A DNA stretch of 64,000 nt, taken from positions 109,425 to 173,424 of the forward strand of contig CAVYPM010000001.1 in NCBI GenBank assembly GCA_963770375.1, given 5' to 3'. A program made the position numbers and the translations under genes. How positions within the stretch are numbered: position 1 is the first letter of the stretch; every line of letters starts with the position of its first letter. Origin of the DNA: DASVBE01 sp963770375. Its GTDB lineage: Bacteria; Actinomycetota; Actinomycetes; Streptosporangiales; Streptosporangiaceae. This document shows, in pieces, positions 8,059 to 17,056 of the stretch. The notes beneath the pieces were generated by a model. The model did not search any database. It saw nothing but the letters and a program-made list of their open reading frames with translations, and was not told the origin of the DNA.

Positions 8059-9297
8059 TCAGCCCGCCCGGCCCAGCGTCACCCGGATCTGCTGGAAGGC
8101 GGTGTAGTTCGCGATCACGTCGAGCGGCCCGGGCGGCACCTGGTCCGTCGCCTCGTCCACCCCGCTGACCAGCTGGAACGGCACCTCGTCCGCTTCCAGC
8201 CGGACCGCGAGGTCAAGCTGGCGCTCGCCGGCCACGAAGACCGGCCGGCCGCGCAGCACACGGTAGTCCACGTCCCACAGCCACGACGTGTCCTTGCCGT
8301 CGGGGGTCTGGGCGTTGACCGCCAGCAGAACCGGCACGTTGCCCGGGGTGAGCACGTCGAAGGCCTCCAGCCAGCCGGCCGGGTTCTTGGCCAGCAGCAG
8401 CCGCAGCGTCCGGCCGCGCCGTTCGACCTGCGTGTACCGGCCGGCCACCGATTTCACCTCGCGCAGCCGGGGCAGCGCCTGGCTCACGTCGCCGCCGAAG
8501 AAGTCGGCCACGGCCAGGGCCATCACCGCGTTGGACCGGTTGGCCCGGCCCGGCAGCGACAGGTTCAGTTCCTGCACCCGGCCGCTCGCGTCGATGACCT
8601 TGGAGCCGTCCAGCACCCAGCGCGCCGACGGGCGGGTGAACGGGCACTCGCCGCACCGCCAGCCGAGTTCGTCCCGGCGCAGGTGCGAGCCGCACTCCGG
8701 GCAGCACCAGGAGTCCTCGTGCCAGCGCTGCCCGGCCGCCACCCAGGTCACCCTCGGCGCGCCGGACGCGGCCCAGACGATCAGCGGGTCGTCCGCGTTG
8801 GCGATCACCTGGCAGCGCGGGGCCGCGGCCAGGGCCTCGCGCCAGCGCCGGGCCACCATCCAGATCTCGGCCGCCCGGTCCATCTGATCGCGGCTCAGGT
8901 TGAGCAGCGTGACCACCCGCGCCCCGGTGGCCTTCAGCACCGCCGGGATGAACTTCTCGTCGGTCTCCAGCACCGCGAACGGGGCACGGCGGGCCCGGCT
9001 CAGCGCGGACACCAGGCCGGCCTCCATGTTCGCCCCGAACGCGTTGGTCGCCACGTCCTGGCCGAGCGCGCCCAGCGCGGCGGTGATCAGCCGGGTCGTC
9101 GTGGTCTTCCCGTTGGTCCCGGTGACCAGCACGACCTGCCGGTCCGCGGACAGCAGCTGCAGCAGGTTCGGCTCCAGCCGGAGGCTGAGCACGCCGCCGA
9201 TGACCGACCCGTCACCACGTCCGGTCAGCCGGGAGGCCCGGCCGGCCACGCTGCCCACCAAGATGGCCAGCCGCGCCCGGAGCGGAAGCTTTCCCAT
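8059..9297 (-). CDS. murT: lipid II isoglutaminyl synthase, ligase subunit MurT
   Basis: A 412-aa Mur-ligase-fold enzyme that activates the alpha-carboxyl of lipid II D-Glu with ATP and amidates it using ammonia from GatD. The P-loop VLVTGTNGKTTTTRL is at residues 56-70. A zinc ribbon typical of MurT is formed by C199, C202, C215 and C218. The C-terminal MurT domain (VIANYTAFQQ) is complete. ATG at 9297 gives the family start MGKLPLR; a longer frame upstream is not conserved. It forms the murT-gatD operon. Confidence 0.95.
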   Translation of the reverse strand: MGKLPLRARLAILVGSVAGRASRLTGRGDGSVIGGVLSLRLEPNLLQLLSADRQVVLVTGTNGKTTTTRLITAALGALGQDVATNAFGANMEAGLVSALSRARRAPFAVLETDEKFIPAVLKATGARVVTLLNLSRDQMDRAAEIWMVARRWREALAAAPRCQVIANADDPLIVWAASGAPRVTWVAAGQRWHEDSWCCPECGSHLRRDELGWRCGECPFTRPSARWVLDGSKVIDASGRVQELNLSLPGRANRSNAVMALAVADFFGGDVSQALPRLREVKSVAGRYTQVERRGRTLRLLLAKNPAGWLEAFDVLTPGNVPVLLAVNAQTPDGKDTSWLWDVDYRVLRGRPVFVAGERQLDLAVRLEADEVPFQLVSGVDEATDQVPPGPLDVIANYTAFQQIRVTLGRAG

Positions 9298-9388
9298 GGC
9301 GGCTGAGCCTATAGGCCCGCTAACGGGATCGATAGCCCGTTGCAATCGCCCGGTCCCGCCCGGTGCCTGCCGCCAGGCCCGCGCCCCA

Positions 9389-9466
9389 GCTGACGCGTTG
9401 TTCGCCGACGATGTGCCATCGCACGGGCTATAGGCCGTGCGATGGCCATCGACGCGCCTGGGGCGA
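9389..9466. terminator. long hairpin between murT and the ATPase locus
   Basis: A perfect 12-bp inverted repeat (GCCATCGCACGG / CCGTGCGATGGC, loop GCTATAGG) at 9415-9446 lies inside an outer imperfect repeat (CGCCCCAG ... CTGGGGCG). It is just downstream of the minus-strand ATPase stop at 9481 and likely ends that transcript before murT. There is no T-run, as is common in actinomycetes. Confidence 0.65.
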
Positions 9467-9480
9467 GGCTCAGCCCGCCG

Positions 9481-11550
9481 CTAGGGCGCGGGGGCGGCGA
9501 GGCCGGGGCCGGCTGACGGGGCGGTGTCTGCGGCGGGGCTGGCGGCGGGCGTGCCGTCGCCGGGCCCTGAGCCCGCCTGGGGACTGCGGGCCGGGCCTGC
9601 GGCGGCCGGGGCGGGACCAGCCGGGCCTCCGTTGCCTCCGTTGCCGGCCGCGGTGGCGATGAAGCGGCGGGGCCAGGACAGCACCGGCTCCAGCCAGCCC
9701 GCGATGCCCATCTCGCCGGCCGCCTGGCGGAGCTGGCCGCGATGACTGGCGCCGATCACCACGCTGGCCAGGTCGCCGGCGAAGGCGGCCTGGTCGTCCG
9801 CGCCGAGAAGGGCGGTCCAGGCGGGCATCCGGTTGCGGGCCAGCTCCATCGAGTACCGGCTGCGGCGCAGCCCGCTGACCCGCTGCCCGATCCGGGTGCC
9901 GGGCTCGTCCGGCACGCCGGGCAGCGCGAAGTCCAGCCGCGGGGCCGGGCCGAAGACGTCCGGCGGGTCGCTGTCCATCGGGTAGACCCGGTCGATCTCG
10001 TGCAGCCAGCGCAGCGGCGGGATCACCCACTCCGGGCCCGGCCGGGTCCCCGCGCCCTTGCCGCCGGACAGGATGCGCTGCGCGGTGTCCGCCGCCTCGG
10101 CGGCCAGCCGGTCCGTGTCGAGCCAGGTCCGCACGGCCAGCGCCCGGCTGGCCAGGCCCCGCTCGAGGACAGTAGCCAGCAGGCACTCGCGCAGCCGCGG
10201 GTCGAGCTCGGCCCACCGCTGCTTCAGCGGGGCGGGCACCACCGGCACCGGGCGGCTGGTCAGGAAGGCCAGCAGCAGGGCCTCGGCCCAGATCCGCAGC
10301 CAGGCGTCGTCCGGTTCGGCGGCCAGCAGGTCCGCGGTGCGCAGCTCGACCAGCGTGCAGGGCCGCCCGGTGACACAGGCGGGCCCGCAGGCGGCCGCCC
10401 GGCGGCGGGCGGCCAGGGCGGTCGCGCCGCGGGCGGCCACCCCGGCGCGGGTCACCGCGGCCCGCTCCCGGTGCTCGCCGTACGGCACCCGGACCCGCAG
10501 CGGCCGGTCCATCCCGTCCGCGAACACCGCGGCCACGCCCGGCTCCAGGGACACCACCTGGCGGGACTGGTCCGGGCTGAGGTTCATGGTGGCGCCGACC
10601 AGCTCCCGGTCGTCGGCCGCGGGCAGCCGGTGCAGGATCTTCAGCGCCGAGTTCTTGATCACGTCGGGGACCAGCTTGGCCGGGATCTGCTCGGCCACGA
10701 TGATCCCGGTGCCGTAGGCCCGGATCTCGGCCAGCAGGCTGGCGAACAGCTCGACCGCGTGCTCGCTCGGCCCGTGCCGGGCCGCCCGCAGCAGCCGGTG
10801 CGCCTCCTCGATCACGATGACGTGCCGCAGCCCGCCCACCGTCTCCCCGGCCGCACCGAACCCGCCGTCCTCACCAGCACCGCCAGCCTCACGGCCTGTG
10901 GTCCCGGCGTCCGCACCGGCCCCGGGGGTCTCCGCAGCGGCCTCGATGGCCCCGGAATCGCCGGCTGGCGCCCCCGATGCCGTATCCCTGAAATCTTCGC
11001 CGGACGATCCTGGAGCTGCGCCGCGTGCCCGCAGCCGGAGGTACTCGACGATCCGGATGATCAGCGTCCCGATCAGGAACGCCTTGTCCTCGTCGTTGGC
11101 CACGTCCTCAATGGCCAGGACCACGTTGCGGCGCAGAAGCCGGCCGATGTCCGCCGGGTGCCCGCCCTCGAAGAACCGGCCCGCCGAGCCGATCCGCAGC
11201 GACCGCAGCCGGACCTCCACGAACCCGCGCACGTCGGCCTGGAGCTCCCGGCCGTACCCGACGTCGTCAATGACGTCCAGCGCGGCCTGCTGCAGCTGCG
11301 CCAGCGTGGGCACCACCGGGCCGGACGCCGCCCCGGGCAGGCCGGCCCCGGTCACCGGGTCCCACCCGCAGTCCGCGTACACCCGCTGCAGCGCCTGCGA
11401 CATGATCTGCGGGAACGGCTCGTCGGCCGCGAAGGCGGCCAGGAACAGGGCCCGGACCATGTCGATATGCGCCTGGATCGGGTAACCCGGCTCGGGCGCC
11501 AGCGGGTTCACCGACAGCGGCACCGCGCCCGGGTCGGCCGGGCTGATCAC
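9481..11550 (-). CDS. HerA/FtsK-like ATPase, C-terminal part (split gene)
   Basis: The distal part of a large P-loop ATPase whose proximal part is 11553-12875. It holds the Walker B strand HVIVIEEAHRLL, then LLAEIRAYGTGIIVAEQIP and KILHRLP, all typical of HerA/VirB4-like hexameric pumps. It ends in a low-complexity Gly/Pro/Ala tail. Its first residues (VISPADPG) directly continue the homology that stops in the upstream ORF. It can start at GTG 11550, two bases after the upstream TGA, so a separate subunit is conceivable. It lies downstream of two membrane-protein genes on the same strand, suggesting a DNA or protein translocation role (inference). Confidence 0.75.
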   Translation of the reverse strand: MISPADPGAVPLSVNPLAPEPGYPIQAHIDMVRALFLAAFAADEPFPQIMSQALQRVYADCGWDPVTGAGLPGAASGPVVPTLAQLQQAALDVIDDVGYGRELQADVRGFVEVRLRSLRIGSAGRFFEGGHPADIGRLLRRNVVLAIEDVANDEDKAFLIGTLIIRIVEYLRLRARGAAPGSSGEDFRDTASGAPAGDSGAIEAAAETPGAGADAGTTGREAGGAGEDGGFGAAGETVGGLRHVIVIEEAHRLLRAARHGPSEHAVELFASLLAEIRAYGTGIIVAEQIPAKLVPDVIKNSALKILHRLPAADDRELVGATMNLSPDQSRQVVSLEPGVAAVFADGMDRPLRVRVPYGEHRERAAVTRAGVAARGATALAARRRAAACGPACVTGRPCTLVELRTADLLAAEPDDAWLRIWAEALLLAFLTSRPVPVVPAPLKQRWAELDPRLRECLLATVLERGLASRALAVRTWLDTDRLAAEAADTAQRILSGGKGAGTRPGPEWVIPPLRWLHEIDRVYPMDSDPPDVFGPAPRLDFALPGVPDEPGTRIGQRVSGLRRSRYSMELARNRMPAWTALLGADDQAAFAGDLASVVIGASHRGQLRQAAGEMGIAGWLEPVLSWPRRFIATAAGNGGNGGPAGPAPAAAGPARSPQAGSGPGDGTPAASPAADTAPSAGPGLAAPAP

Positions 11551-11552
11551 GG

Positions 11553-12875
11553 TCAGCTGGCCGGCTGGCCGAGCCGGCCCGCCATCGCCGCGTACTCCGA
11601 CTTCGCGGGCTCGATCGCCAGCCAGGGCACGCCCGCCCGGGTGAGCTGCTCCAGCAGGTGCCGGACGGTCTGCGACTTCCCGGACCCGGTCGCGCCGGCC
11701 ACCAGCGCGTGCCGGTTCAGGCTGGCCATCGGCACCAGGAACGTACCGACCGCCCGGTCCTGGCCGTCCAGGATCACGCCGAGGTCCACGGCCGGCCCCG
11801 GCCCGGCCTCACTGGTCAGGTCGAACGAGCCCGGCTCGCGGATCCGCACCCCGGGGATCTCCCGGTGCGGCAGGCCGGTCAGCGCGGCCAGCGCCCCCGC
11901 CGTCGCGGAGAACGGGATCTGCGCGCCATCCGCCGCGTCCGCCAGCTTGATCACCAGCGCGTCGGCCAGCTCGTGCGCGCCCTCGCCGGTGCGCAGCCGG
12001 TACGGGTGCCCGGCCGCGGCGGCCGACCCGACCAGCACCGGGGCGAGCAGGCTCAGCTCGGCCTCGGTCGCCGCCCCGGCCAGCACCCGCACGTTCCACA
12101 GGCCCGCCTCGCGGAACGCGTCCAGCTCGGCGAGCCGGAACTCGGCCCGCTCGGTGTCCAGCCGGGCCCGTTCCTCGTCGTACCGGCGCAGCACGTTCAG
12201 CTGGGTGCGCAGGTCGCTGATCTCGGCGTCGATCAGGTCGGTTGGCTCGGCCACCACCAGCCAGCCGAACGGCCGGGGCATCAGCGACACCAGCGTCGAC
12301 TCGAACAGCGACGGCGGGACCCCGGCCCCGCCCGCGCCGCCCCCGCTGTCCGGGCCCCCGCCGTACCCGGAGACGCCGTACCCGGCCCCGCCGCCGCCCG
12401 GCCAGGCCAGGCCGCCGGCCCCGGCCCAGGCCGCGCCCGTCCCTGACCCGTAGCCGTACCCGCCGCCCCCGGGAGCGGCCAGCCCGGCCGTCCAGCCCGA
12501 CAGCGGCACCGCGAGCCGCGCCGGGCACGGCGCCCACACCAGCTGGTCCAGGTCGGCCAGCCAGTCGCCGGCCAGCGGCTCGCCGTGCGCGCCCGCCGGG
12601 AACAGGAGCTCGGTCACGTCGCCGCTGCCCGGCCCGCCGCCGTCCGGCCCGGGCAGCGGGCCCGCGTTGGTGATCAGCTCGAGCGGCGCACCGCCGCCCC
12701 GCGACAGCCACCCGGCGATGAACGGCCGGCGGCGGCGGACCGCGTGCAGCGCGGCGGGCAGGATCGACACGTAGTCGGCCTCGGCGGAGCCGTGGCCGCT
12801 GCTGTGCGGGGCGACCGCCAGGACCCGGTACCACGGCCCGACCGTGCCGCCCCCGATCCCCGAGGTTCCGCCCAC
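11553..12875 (-). CDS. HerA/FtsK-like ATPase, N-terminal part with Walker A (split gene)
   Basis: A 440-residue ORF containing a Gly-rich linker (around residues 148-186), a coiled stretch DLRTQLNVLRRYDEERARLD and a textbook Walker A, LVAGATGSGKSQTVRHLLEQ (around residues 390-410). It ends abruptly at a TGA after IEPAKSEYAAMAGRLGQPAS, where family members continue into the Walker B half. Deleting one unit of the 8-bp duplication at 11555-11570 restores a single frame of about 1128 residues. The GTG start at 12875 is uncertain. As it stands, Walker A and Walker B are on separate polypeptides. Confidence 0.72.
   Translation of the reverse strand: MGGTSGIGGGTVGPWYRVLAVAPHSSGHGSAEADYVSILPAALHAVRRRRPFIAGWLSRGGGAPLELITNAGPLPGPDGGGPGSGDVTELLFPAGAHGEPLAGDWLADLDQLVWAPCPARLAVPLSGWTAGLAAPGGGGYGYGSGTGAAWAGAGGLAWPGGGGAGYGVSGYGGGPDSGGGAGGAGVPPSLFESTLVSLMPRPFGWLVVAEPTDLIDAEISDLRTQLNVLRRYDEERARLDTERAEFRLAELDAFREAGLWNVRVLAGAATEAELSLLAPVLVGSAAAAGHPYRLRTGEGAHELADALVIKLADAADGAQIPFSATAGALAALTGLPHREIPGVRIREPGSFDLTSEAGPGPAVDLGVILDGQDRAVGTFLVPMASLNRHALVAGATGSGKSQTVRHLLEQLTRAGVPWLAIEPAKSEYAAMAGRLGQPAS
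11555..11570. repeat. 8-bp tandem duplication that breaks the ATPase frame
   Basis: On the coding strand the sequence reads GGCCAGCC-GGCCAGCT. Removing one 8-base unit joins CGG CTC GGC CAG CTG ACC GTG ATC in one frame across the two ATPase ORFs. This is the precise lesion separating them. Confidence 0.85.
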
Positions 12876-12968
12876 CTTGTGTGCATATCAGGCCCGCGCC
12901 CCCGGTGCCAGCGGGTTCGCCGACCCCGCGCTCACCCCACGCCCACCCCGCGGCCGCGCGGCCCGCGC

Positions 12969-15008
12969 TCAGTGGCGGAAGGTCCGCCAGTCCAGCCGTT
13001 GCGGCGGCGGGCCGAGGTTCGGCGGCGGCCCGCCCGGCAGCGCCTCCTGCCGGGCCTCGTCCAGGCTGGCCAGCGTCGCGGTGGGCAGCGTGATCAGGCC
13101 CGGGTTGGCGTCGGCCAGCACCAGCTGGCGCCCGTCCGGCGAGGCGTACGAGATCAGCACCGCGCTCGGCGGCAGCTGCTGCAGCTCGTGCGCCTCGACC
13201 AGGAACTCCCGGGACCGCTGCCTGGTCCTGGCCTGGGACGCCGACCCGCCCACCGCCTCCGAGGTGGACCGGCCCCACGCGGTGCTGCCGCTGATGCCCG
13301 ACGTCACGGACCGGCTGGCCGACGTGCCGGCCGACTCGCTCCGGTCCCGCCCGGACGACTCGCTGGCCGGCCCGAACGGACCCGCCAGGCGATCACGGCT
13401 CCGGCCCGACGACCGGCTCTGGGCGGACGTCTCGCTGACCGACAGCGAGTCCCCCGCCGAGACCGAGCCGCCCACCGTGCTCGTGTACGAATCGCCGGCC
13501 GTGCCGGTTACCGTCAGCCCGACCGTTTCGGTCAGCTGGCTGATCACGAACCGGTGCTCGGTGCCGATCTGCTCGCTGGCCGCCTTGGCGTCGTCGGCGT
13601 TGCCGAGACGCATGAACGCGACCGCGGCGTTCCCCCGGCCGAGCCGCTGCCGGACCGGCCCGGGAATGGTCCGGTAGGCCAGCACCAGCCCGGTGCCCGA
13701 CCGCTCGGCGGCCGCGGTCAGCCCGTCGATCAGTCCCGGCGGCAGCCGCTCCGCGCCGAGCACGCACAGCGTGTGCGCCCACGGCCGGCCCACCGGCGCC
13801 CGCCGCAGCAGCTGGGTCAGCGCGGCCACCAGATACCGGCCGGTCACCTCGTTGCGCAGCTCGCCCGCCCGCTGGTCGAGCCAGGCCACCCGCAGCCGGC
13901 TGTCCGGCTGCGATACCGGGTCCGCGGCCAGCTCGTCCAGCATCCGCAGCCGGGATTCCAGCGCCCAGGCCCGCTCGAGCACCACGCGGTCCGCCGCGCC
14001 GCGCCCGTACAGGCCGGCGACCTGGTCGAGTTCGGCCGCGGTGAGCAGCCCGGCGCGCAGGTCGGCCCGCGGGTCGCCGATCTGCGCCAGCGCCCGGAGC
14101 GCGGCCGTCACGGCGCAGATCCGCGCCCCGTCCGGCAGCACGGCCAGCACCCGGTCCAGGATCGCGCTGTCGCTGACCGGGTCGCCGCGCCGGCCGGTGT
14201 CCGGCCCGCTGGCCGGCTCATCCTCGCTGGCCGTCACGGCCAGCAGCTCGGCCGTGGCCTCCCGGCCGAGCCCGGTGCCCAGCGCCAGCCGCGGCAGGTC
14301 CCCCGGCAGGACCCACACCTGCGGGCCGAACCCGCCCCTCGCCGCCGCGGCGAGCAGGTCGCCGGCCACCCCGCCCTCGGTCAGGTCCACGACCGTGACC
14401 TCCCCGCCCGCGTCCAGCCGCGGCGCCGCGATCATGGTGAGCAGCGCGGACCAGCCCGCCAGCGTCCCGCCCGCCACATCGACCCGGTCGATCCCGGCCG
14501 GCAGCGGAACCGCGTACCACTGCCGCTGGGAGTCGAACGCGGTCCGGCGGGCCTGCCAGTCGCGGAACCTCCGCGCGTGCGACTCCTGCCGCGCGGTCAG
14601 CCGCCGCTGCTGGGTTTCCTTGATCACCGTGACCCGGTGCTGCTCGGCGGCCAGCCGGTCCCGCAGGTCGCGCCGGCCGGCCCGGATGACCTGGCCGCAG
14701 CGGGCCGCCACGGCCAGCGCCGCCGCGGCCACGACGGCGGCCAGCGGCAGGCTGACCTCCCCGGCCTGCCACAGCGCCAGCGCCCCGCCGAGCAGCACCC
14801 CGGCCGCGCCGATCGCCACCAGGTACGGCCGGTCGAGCAGGCCCTCCTCGCGCCGTTGCGCGGCCACCCAGTCCGGGCTCACCTGCTCCGCCTCCGGCGG
14901 CACCGGGCGCCGCGGCGGCGGGCCAGGATCCGGCCGCAGCAGCGCGTACTGCCAGCCCAGGTACACCCGGTCGCGGCGCTGGCCGCCGCCCGGCGCGGGC
15001 CCGCTCAT
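12969..15008 (-). CDS. two-TM, serine-rich membrane protein of unknown function
   Basis: A 679-aa protein. Residues about 60-105 hold two hydrophobic segments (LVAIGAAGVLLGGALALW and SLPLAAVVAAAALAVAA). A basic coiled region with many Gln/Arg follows, then a large domain with VTVVDLTEGG and LTMIAAPRLDAGG that looks like a degenerate P-loop fold without a Walker A. Residues about 480-590 are very Ser/Thr/Gly-rich (SVSAGDSLSVSETSAQSRSS), suggesting a flexible or extracellular linker. It overlaps the next gene upstream by four bases (ATGA), indicating translational coupling. I do not recognise a named family; its neighbours suggest a component of a membrane translocation complex. Confidence 0.7.
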   Translation of the reverse strand: MSGPAPGGGQRRDRVYLGWQYALLRPDPGPPPRRPVPPEAEQVSPDWVAAQRREEGLLDRPYLVAIGAAGVLLGGALALWQAGEVSLPLAAVVAAAALAVAARCGQVIRAGRRDLRDRLAAEQHRVTVIKETQQRRLTARQESHARRFRDWQARRTAFDSQRQWYAVPLPAGIDRVDVAGGTLAGWSALLTMIAAPRLDAGGEVTVVDLTEGGVAGDLLAAAARGGFGPQVWVLPGDLPRLALGTGLGREATAELLAVTASEDEPASGPDTGRRGDPVSDSAILDRVLAVLPDGARICAVTAALRALAQIGDPRADLRAGLLTAAELDQVAGLYGRGAADRVVLERAWALESRLRMLDELAADPVSQPDSRLRVAWLDQRAGELRNEVTGRYLVAALTQLLRRAPVGRPWAHTLCVLGAERLPPGLIDGLTAAAERSGTGLVLAYRTIPGPVRQRLGRGNAAVAFMRLGNADDAKAASEQIGTEHRFVISQLTETVGLTVTGTAGDSYTSTVGGSVSAGDSLSVSETSAQSRSSGRSRDRLAGPFGPASESSGRDRSESAGTSASRSVTSGISGSTAWGRSTSEAVGGSASQARTRQRSREFLVEAHELQQLPPSAVLISYASPDGRQLVLADANPGLITLPTATLASLDEARQEALPGGPPPNLGPPPQRLDWRTFRH

Positions 15009-17050
15009 CCCGGCCGCCCGGGCAGCTCCGCGGGCACGGCCCGGCAGCCGGTGCGGACCCGCCGCCTCGGCCCCCGCACGATCAGCGCGAGCTCCTCACC
15101 GCGCGGGCTGAGCAAGGCGGCCGGCGGCACGTCCGTACCGTTGCTAAAGGGATACGGTGCCGGGGGCGCGGGCCCCGCCACCTCCGCCGGATCCGCCGCT
15201 GGCGCGCCGGGTCCCCGCGCCGTCCAGGTGCCGGACGGCTCCGGTCCGGGCACCCGCCGCGCCCAGGCGGGCACGGGCTGCGGCTGCGGGGCGGGCGGCA
15301 GCTCCGGGCCCGTGCCCGGCCGCCAGCCGGCCGCCGCGGCCCGGCCCCTGGCTCCGGCCGGCCCGGCGCCCGCCGCCGCGGCCGGGGCCTGCGCGGTGCT
15401 GACCGCGGCCAGCGGGCCGGTGCCGGGCTGGGCGCTGGCCAGGCCGGCCAGCTCGGCCGCCGCGGCCTCGTCGCCCACCGGGTGCAGGGCCAGCACGTTG
15501 ACCGCACCGGCCAGGCTGGCCGCGGCGCCCGCCGACGTGGTGCTGAGCACGACCGTGAGCCCGGCCCGGTAACCGGCCGCCGCCAGCTCCGCCAGCGCCA
15601 CCGACGGCAGCTGCTCGCAGCCGCTGAACCAGGCCACCGCGTCCCCGCTGACCCCCATCGCGCGCAGGTCGGCGCACAGTGCCAGCGCGTCGGCCAGCAC
15701 CAGCCGGCCGATCATGGCCGCCGCCGGGCCGTGCTCGGCCGGGTCGAGCGCGAACAGGCCCACCGCCCGTTCCCGCAGGATCCGCCCCAGGCCGAGCTGC
15801 TCCCGGCCGCGGCCGAGCCAGCGCCCGGCCGGCGCCGCGGTGAGCCGGGCCAGCTGCCCGGCCACGTCGGCCAGCCCGCCAGGGTCAGCCTTCAGCAGCG
15901 CGGTGACACTGGCCAGCCGGGTGGCCATCGCCGCCCGGTGCGGGTGGTGCGAGGGCACCTGCCGCAGCCGGGCGGCCAGCGCGGCCGGGTCGAGCAGGCC
16001 GGTGACGTCGGCCAGCACCGGCTGGTCCGCGTGCGGCGGCGCCGCACGCCGGATGGCGAACAGCTCGGTGAGGTAGGCGGCGCAGCCGCGCTGCCGCCCG
16101 TCCGGGCCGCCGGGCCAGTCCAGCAGGCCGGTCAGCAGCGCCGCCGCCCGGGCCGGGTCACCGGTGCGCAGCGGGTCGTAGTAGCCGGGGCCGGCCGGGC
16201 CGAACTCGTAGAGCGGCGCCCCGGCCGCCGTGCTCACCGCGGCCAGCGCCCCGGCCAGCCAGCCGCGCTGACCGGCCAGGTCGACGACCACGACCGGCTT
16301 GCGCCGCCGGATCGCGGCGTGCACGAACCGGAACCCGGTCGCGGGCGGCCCGGGCCCGGGCGGGCCGTCCTGGCCGGCCGGCCCGGCAGACTCCGGCTCC
16401 CGCCCGGCCACCAGCACCCCGCCCTCGGCCTCGGCCCAGGACACCGCCGCGCTGCGGCCGTCCGCGGCCACGCCCAGCCGGCTGCCGTCCCTGGTCAGCA
16501 CGCCGCCCGCCCGGATGGCCCGGCGGGTGTACCAGCGCCGGGCGGCCACGATCAGCCCGGTCCTGGCCGGGCGGACCGCCTCCGCGTCGGTGTGCAGCCA
16601 GTCCAGCCAGTCCGCAATGGCGGCCTCGGCCGCGCCCAGCACCAGGGCCAGCGGCAGCTGCCGCGGCAGCCAGGTCCCGGCGCCGGCGAACGCCGTGCCC
16701 AGGTGCAGCAGGCGGCTTGGCTCGCCGGGCACCCCGGCCAGGTACGCGGCGACCTGCCGCGGCCCGGCCAGCAGCCCGGAAACCGCCGCCGCCGGGCCGA
16801 TCGCCAGCGCCCAGGCCAGGCCCACCCCGGCCGGGACGGTCAGCCACGTCCACCGCCACCGGACCAGCCGGCCGGTCAGGTATAAGGCCGCCGCGAACGC
16901 CAGGGTCAGCTGGGCGAACAGGAGGTGCCCGATCAGGGCGGCGGTGATCAGGCCGGCGATCAGGTCAGCGCGCCGGGGCAGGTCCCGGGGAATGAGGTAA
17001 CGAGCGCGCCGCGGCCCGGGGGCCGCGGCGGTAGCTCCGCGTGCAGGCAT
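15005..17050 (-). CDS. VirD4/TraG-like coupling-protein homologue with degenerate P-loop
   Basis: A 681-aa membrane protein. N-terminal hydrophobic segments (residues about 28-115) are followed by a cytosolic ATPase-like domain. GVLVAGREPES sits where a Walker A would be but lacks GKS/T. VVVVDLAGQRGWLAG then resembles the second strand of TraG/VirD4 proteins, with GPGYYDPLRTG after it and a sensor-like AWFSGCEQLPS near residue 480. The C-terminus is Pro/Ala-rich. It starts at ATG 17050 and overlaps the following serine-rich gene by four bases. The role in a secretion or conjugation-like complex is inferred from fold and neighbours. Confidence 0.65.
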   Translation of the reverse strand: MPARGATAAAPGPRRARYLIPRDLPRRADLIAGLITAALIGHLLFAQLTLAFAAALYLTGRLVRWRWTWLTVPAGVGLAWALAIGPAAAVSGLLAGPRQVAAYLAGVPGEPSRLLHLGTAFAGAGTWLPRQLPLALVLGAAEAAIADWLDWLHTDAEAVRPARTGLIVAARRWYTRRAIRAGGVLTRDGSRLGVAADGRSAAVSWAEAEGGVLVAGREPESAGPAGQDGPPGPGPPATGFRFVHAAIRRRKPVVVVDLAGQRGWLAGALAAVSTAAGAPLYEFGPAGPGYYDPLRTGDPARAAALLTGLLDWPGGPDGRQRGCAAYLTELFAIRRAAPPHADQPVLADVTGLLDPAALAARLRQVPSHHPHRAAMATRLASVTALLKADPGGLADVAGQLARLTAAPAGRWLGRGREQLGLGRILRERAVGLFALDPAEHGPAAAMIGRLVLADALALCADLRAMGVSGDAVAWFSGCEQLPSVALAELAAAGYRAGLTVVLSTTSAGAAASLAGAVNVLALHPVGDEAAAAELAGLASAQPGTGPLAAVSTAQAPAAAAGAGPAGARGRAAAAGWRPGTGPELPPAPQPQPVPAWARRVPGPEPSGTWTARGPGAPAADPAEVAGPAPPAPYPFSNGTDVPPAALLSPRGEELALIVRGPRRRVRTGCRAVPAELPGRPG

Positions 17051-17056
17051 TTCCGG

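Noticed and set aside
9742..15572. Very long plus-strand open frames opposite the ATPase and membrane-protein genes
   Set aside because: They are antisense frames kept open by high GC; they lack family motifs, while the minus strand shows Walker motifs and transmembrane segments.
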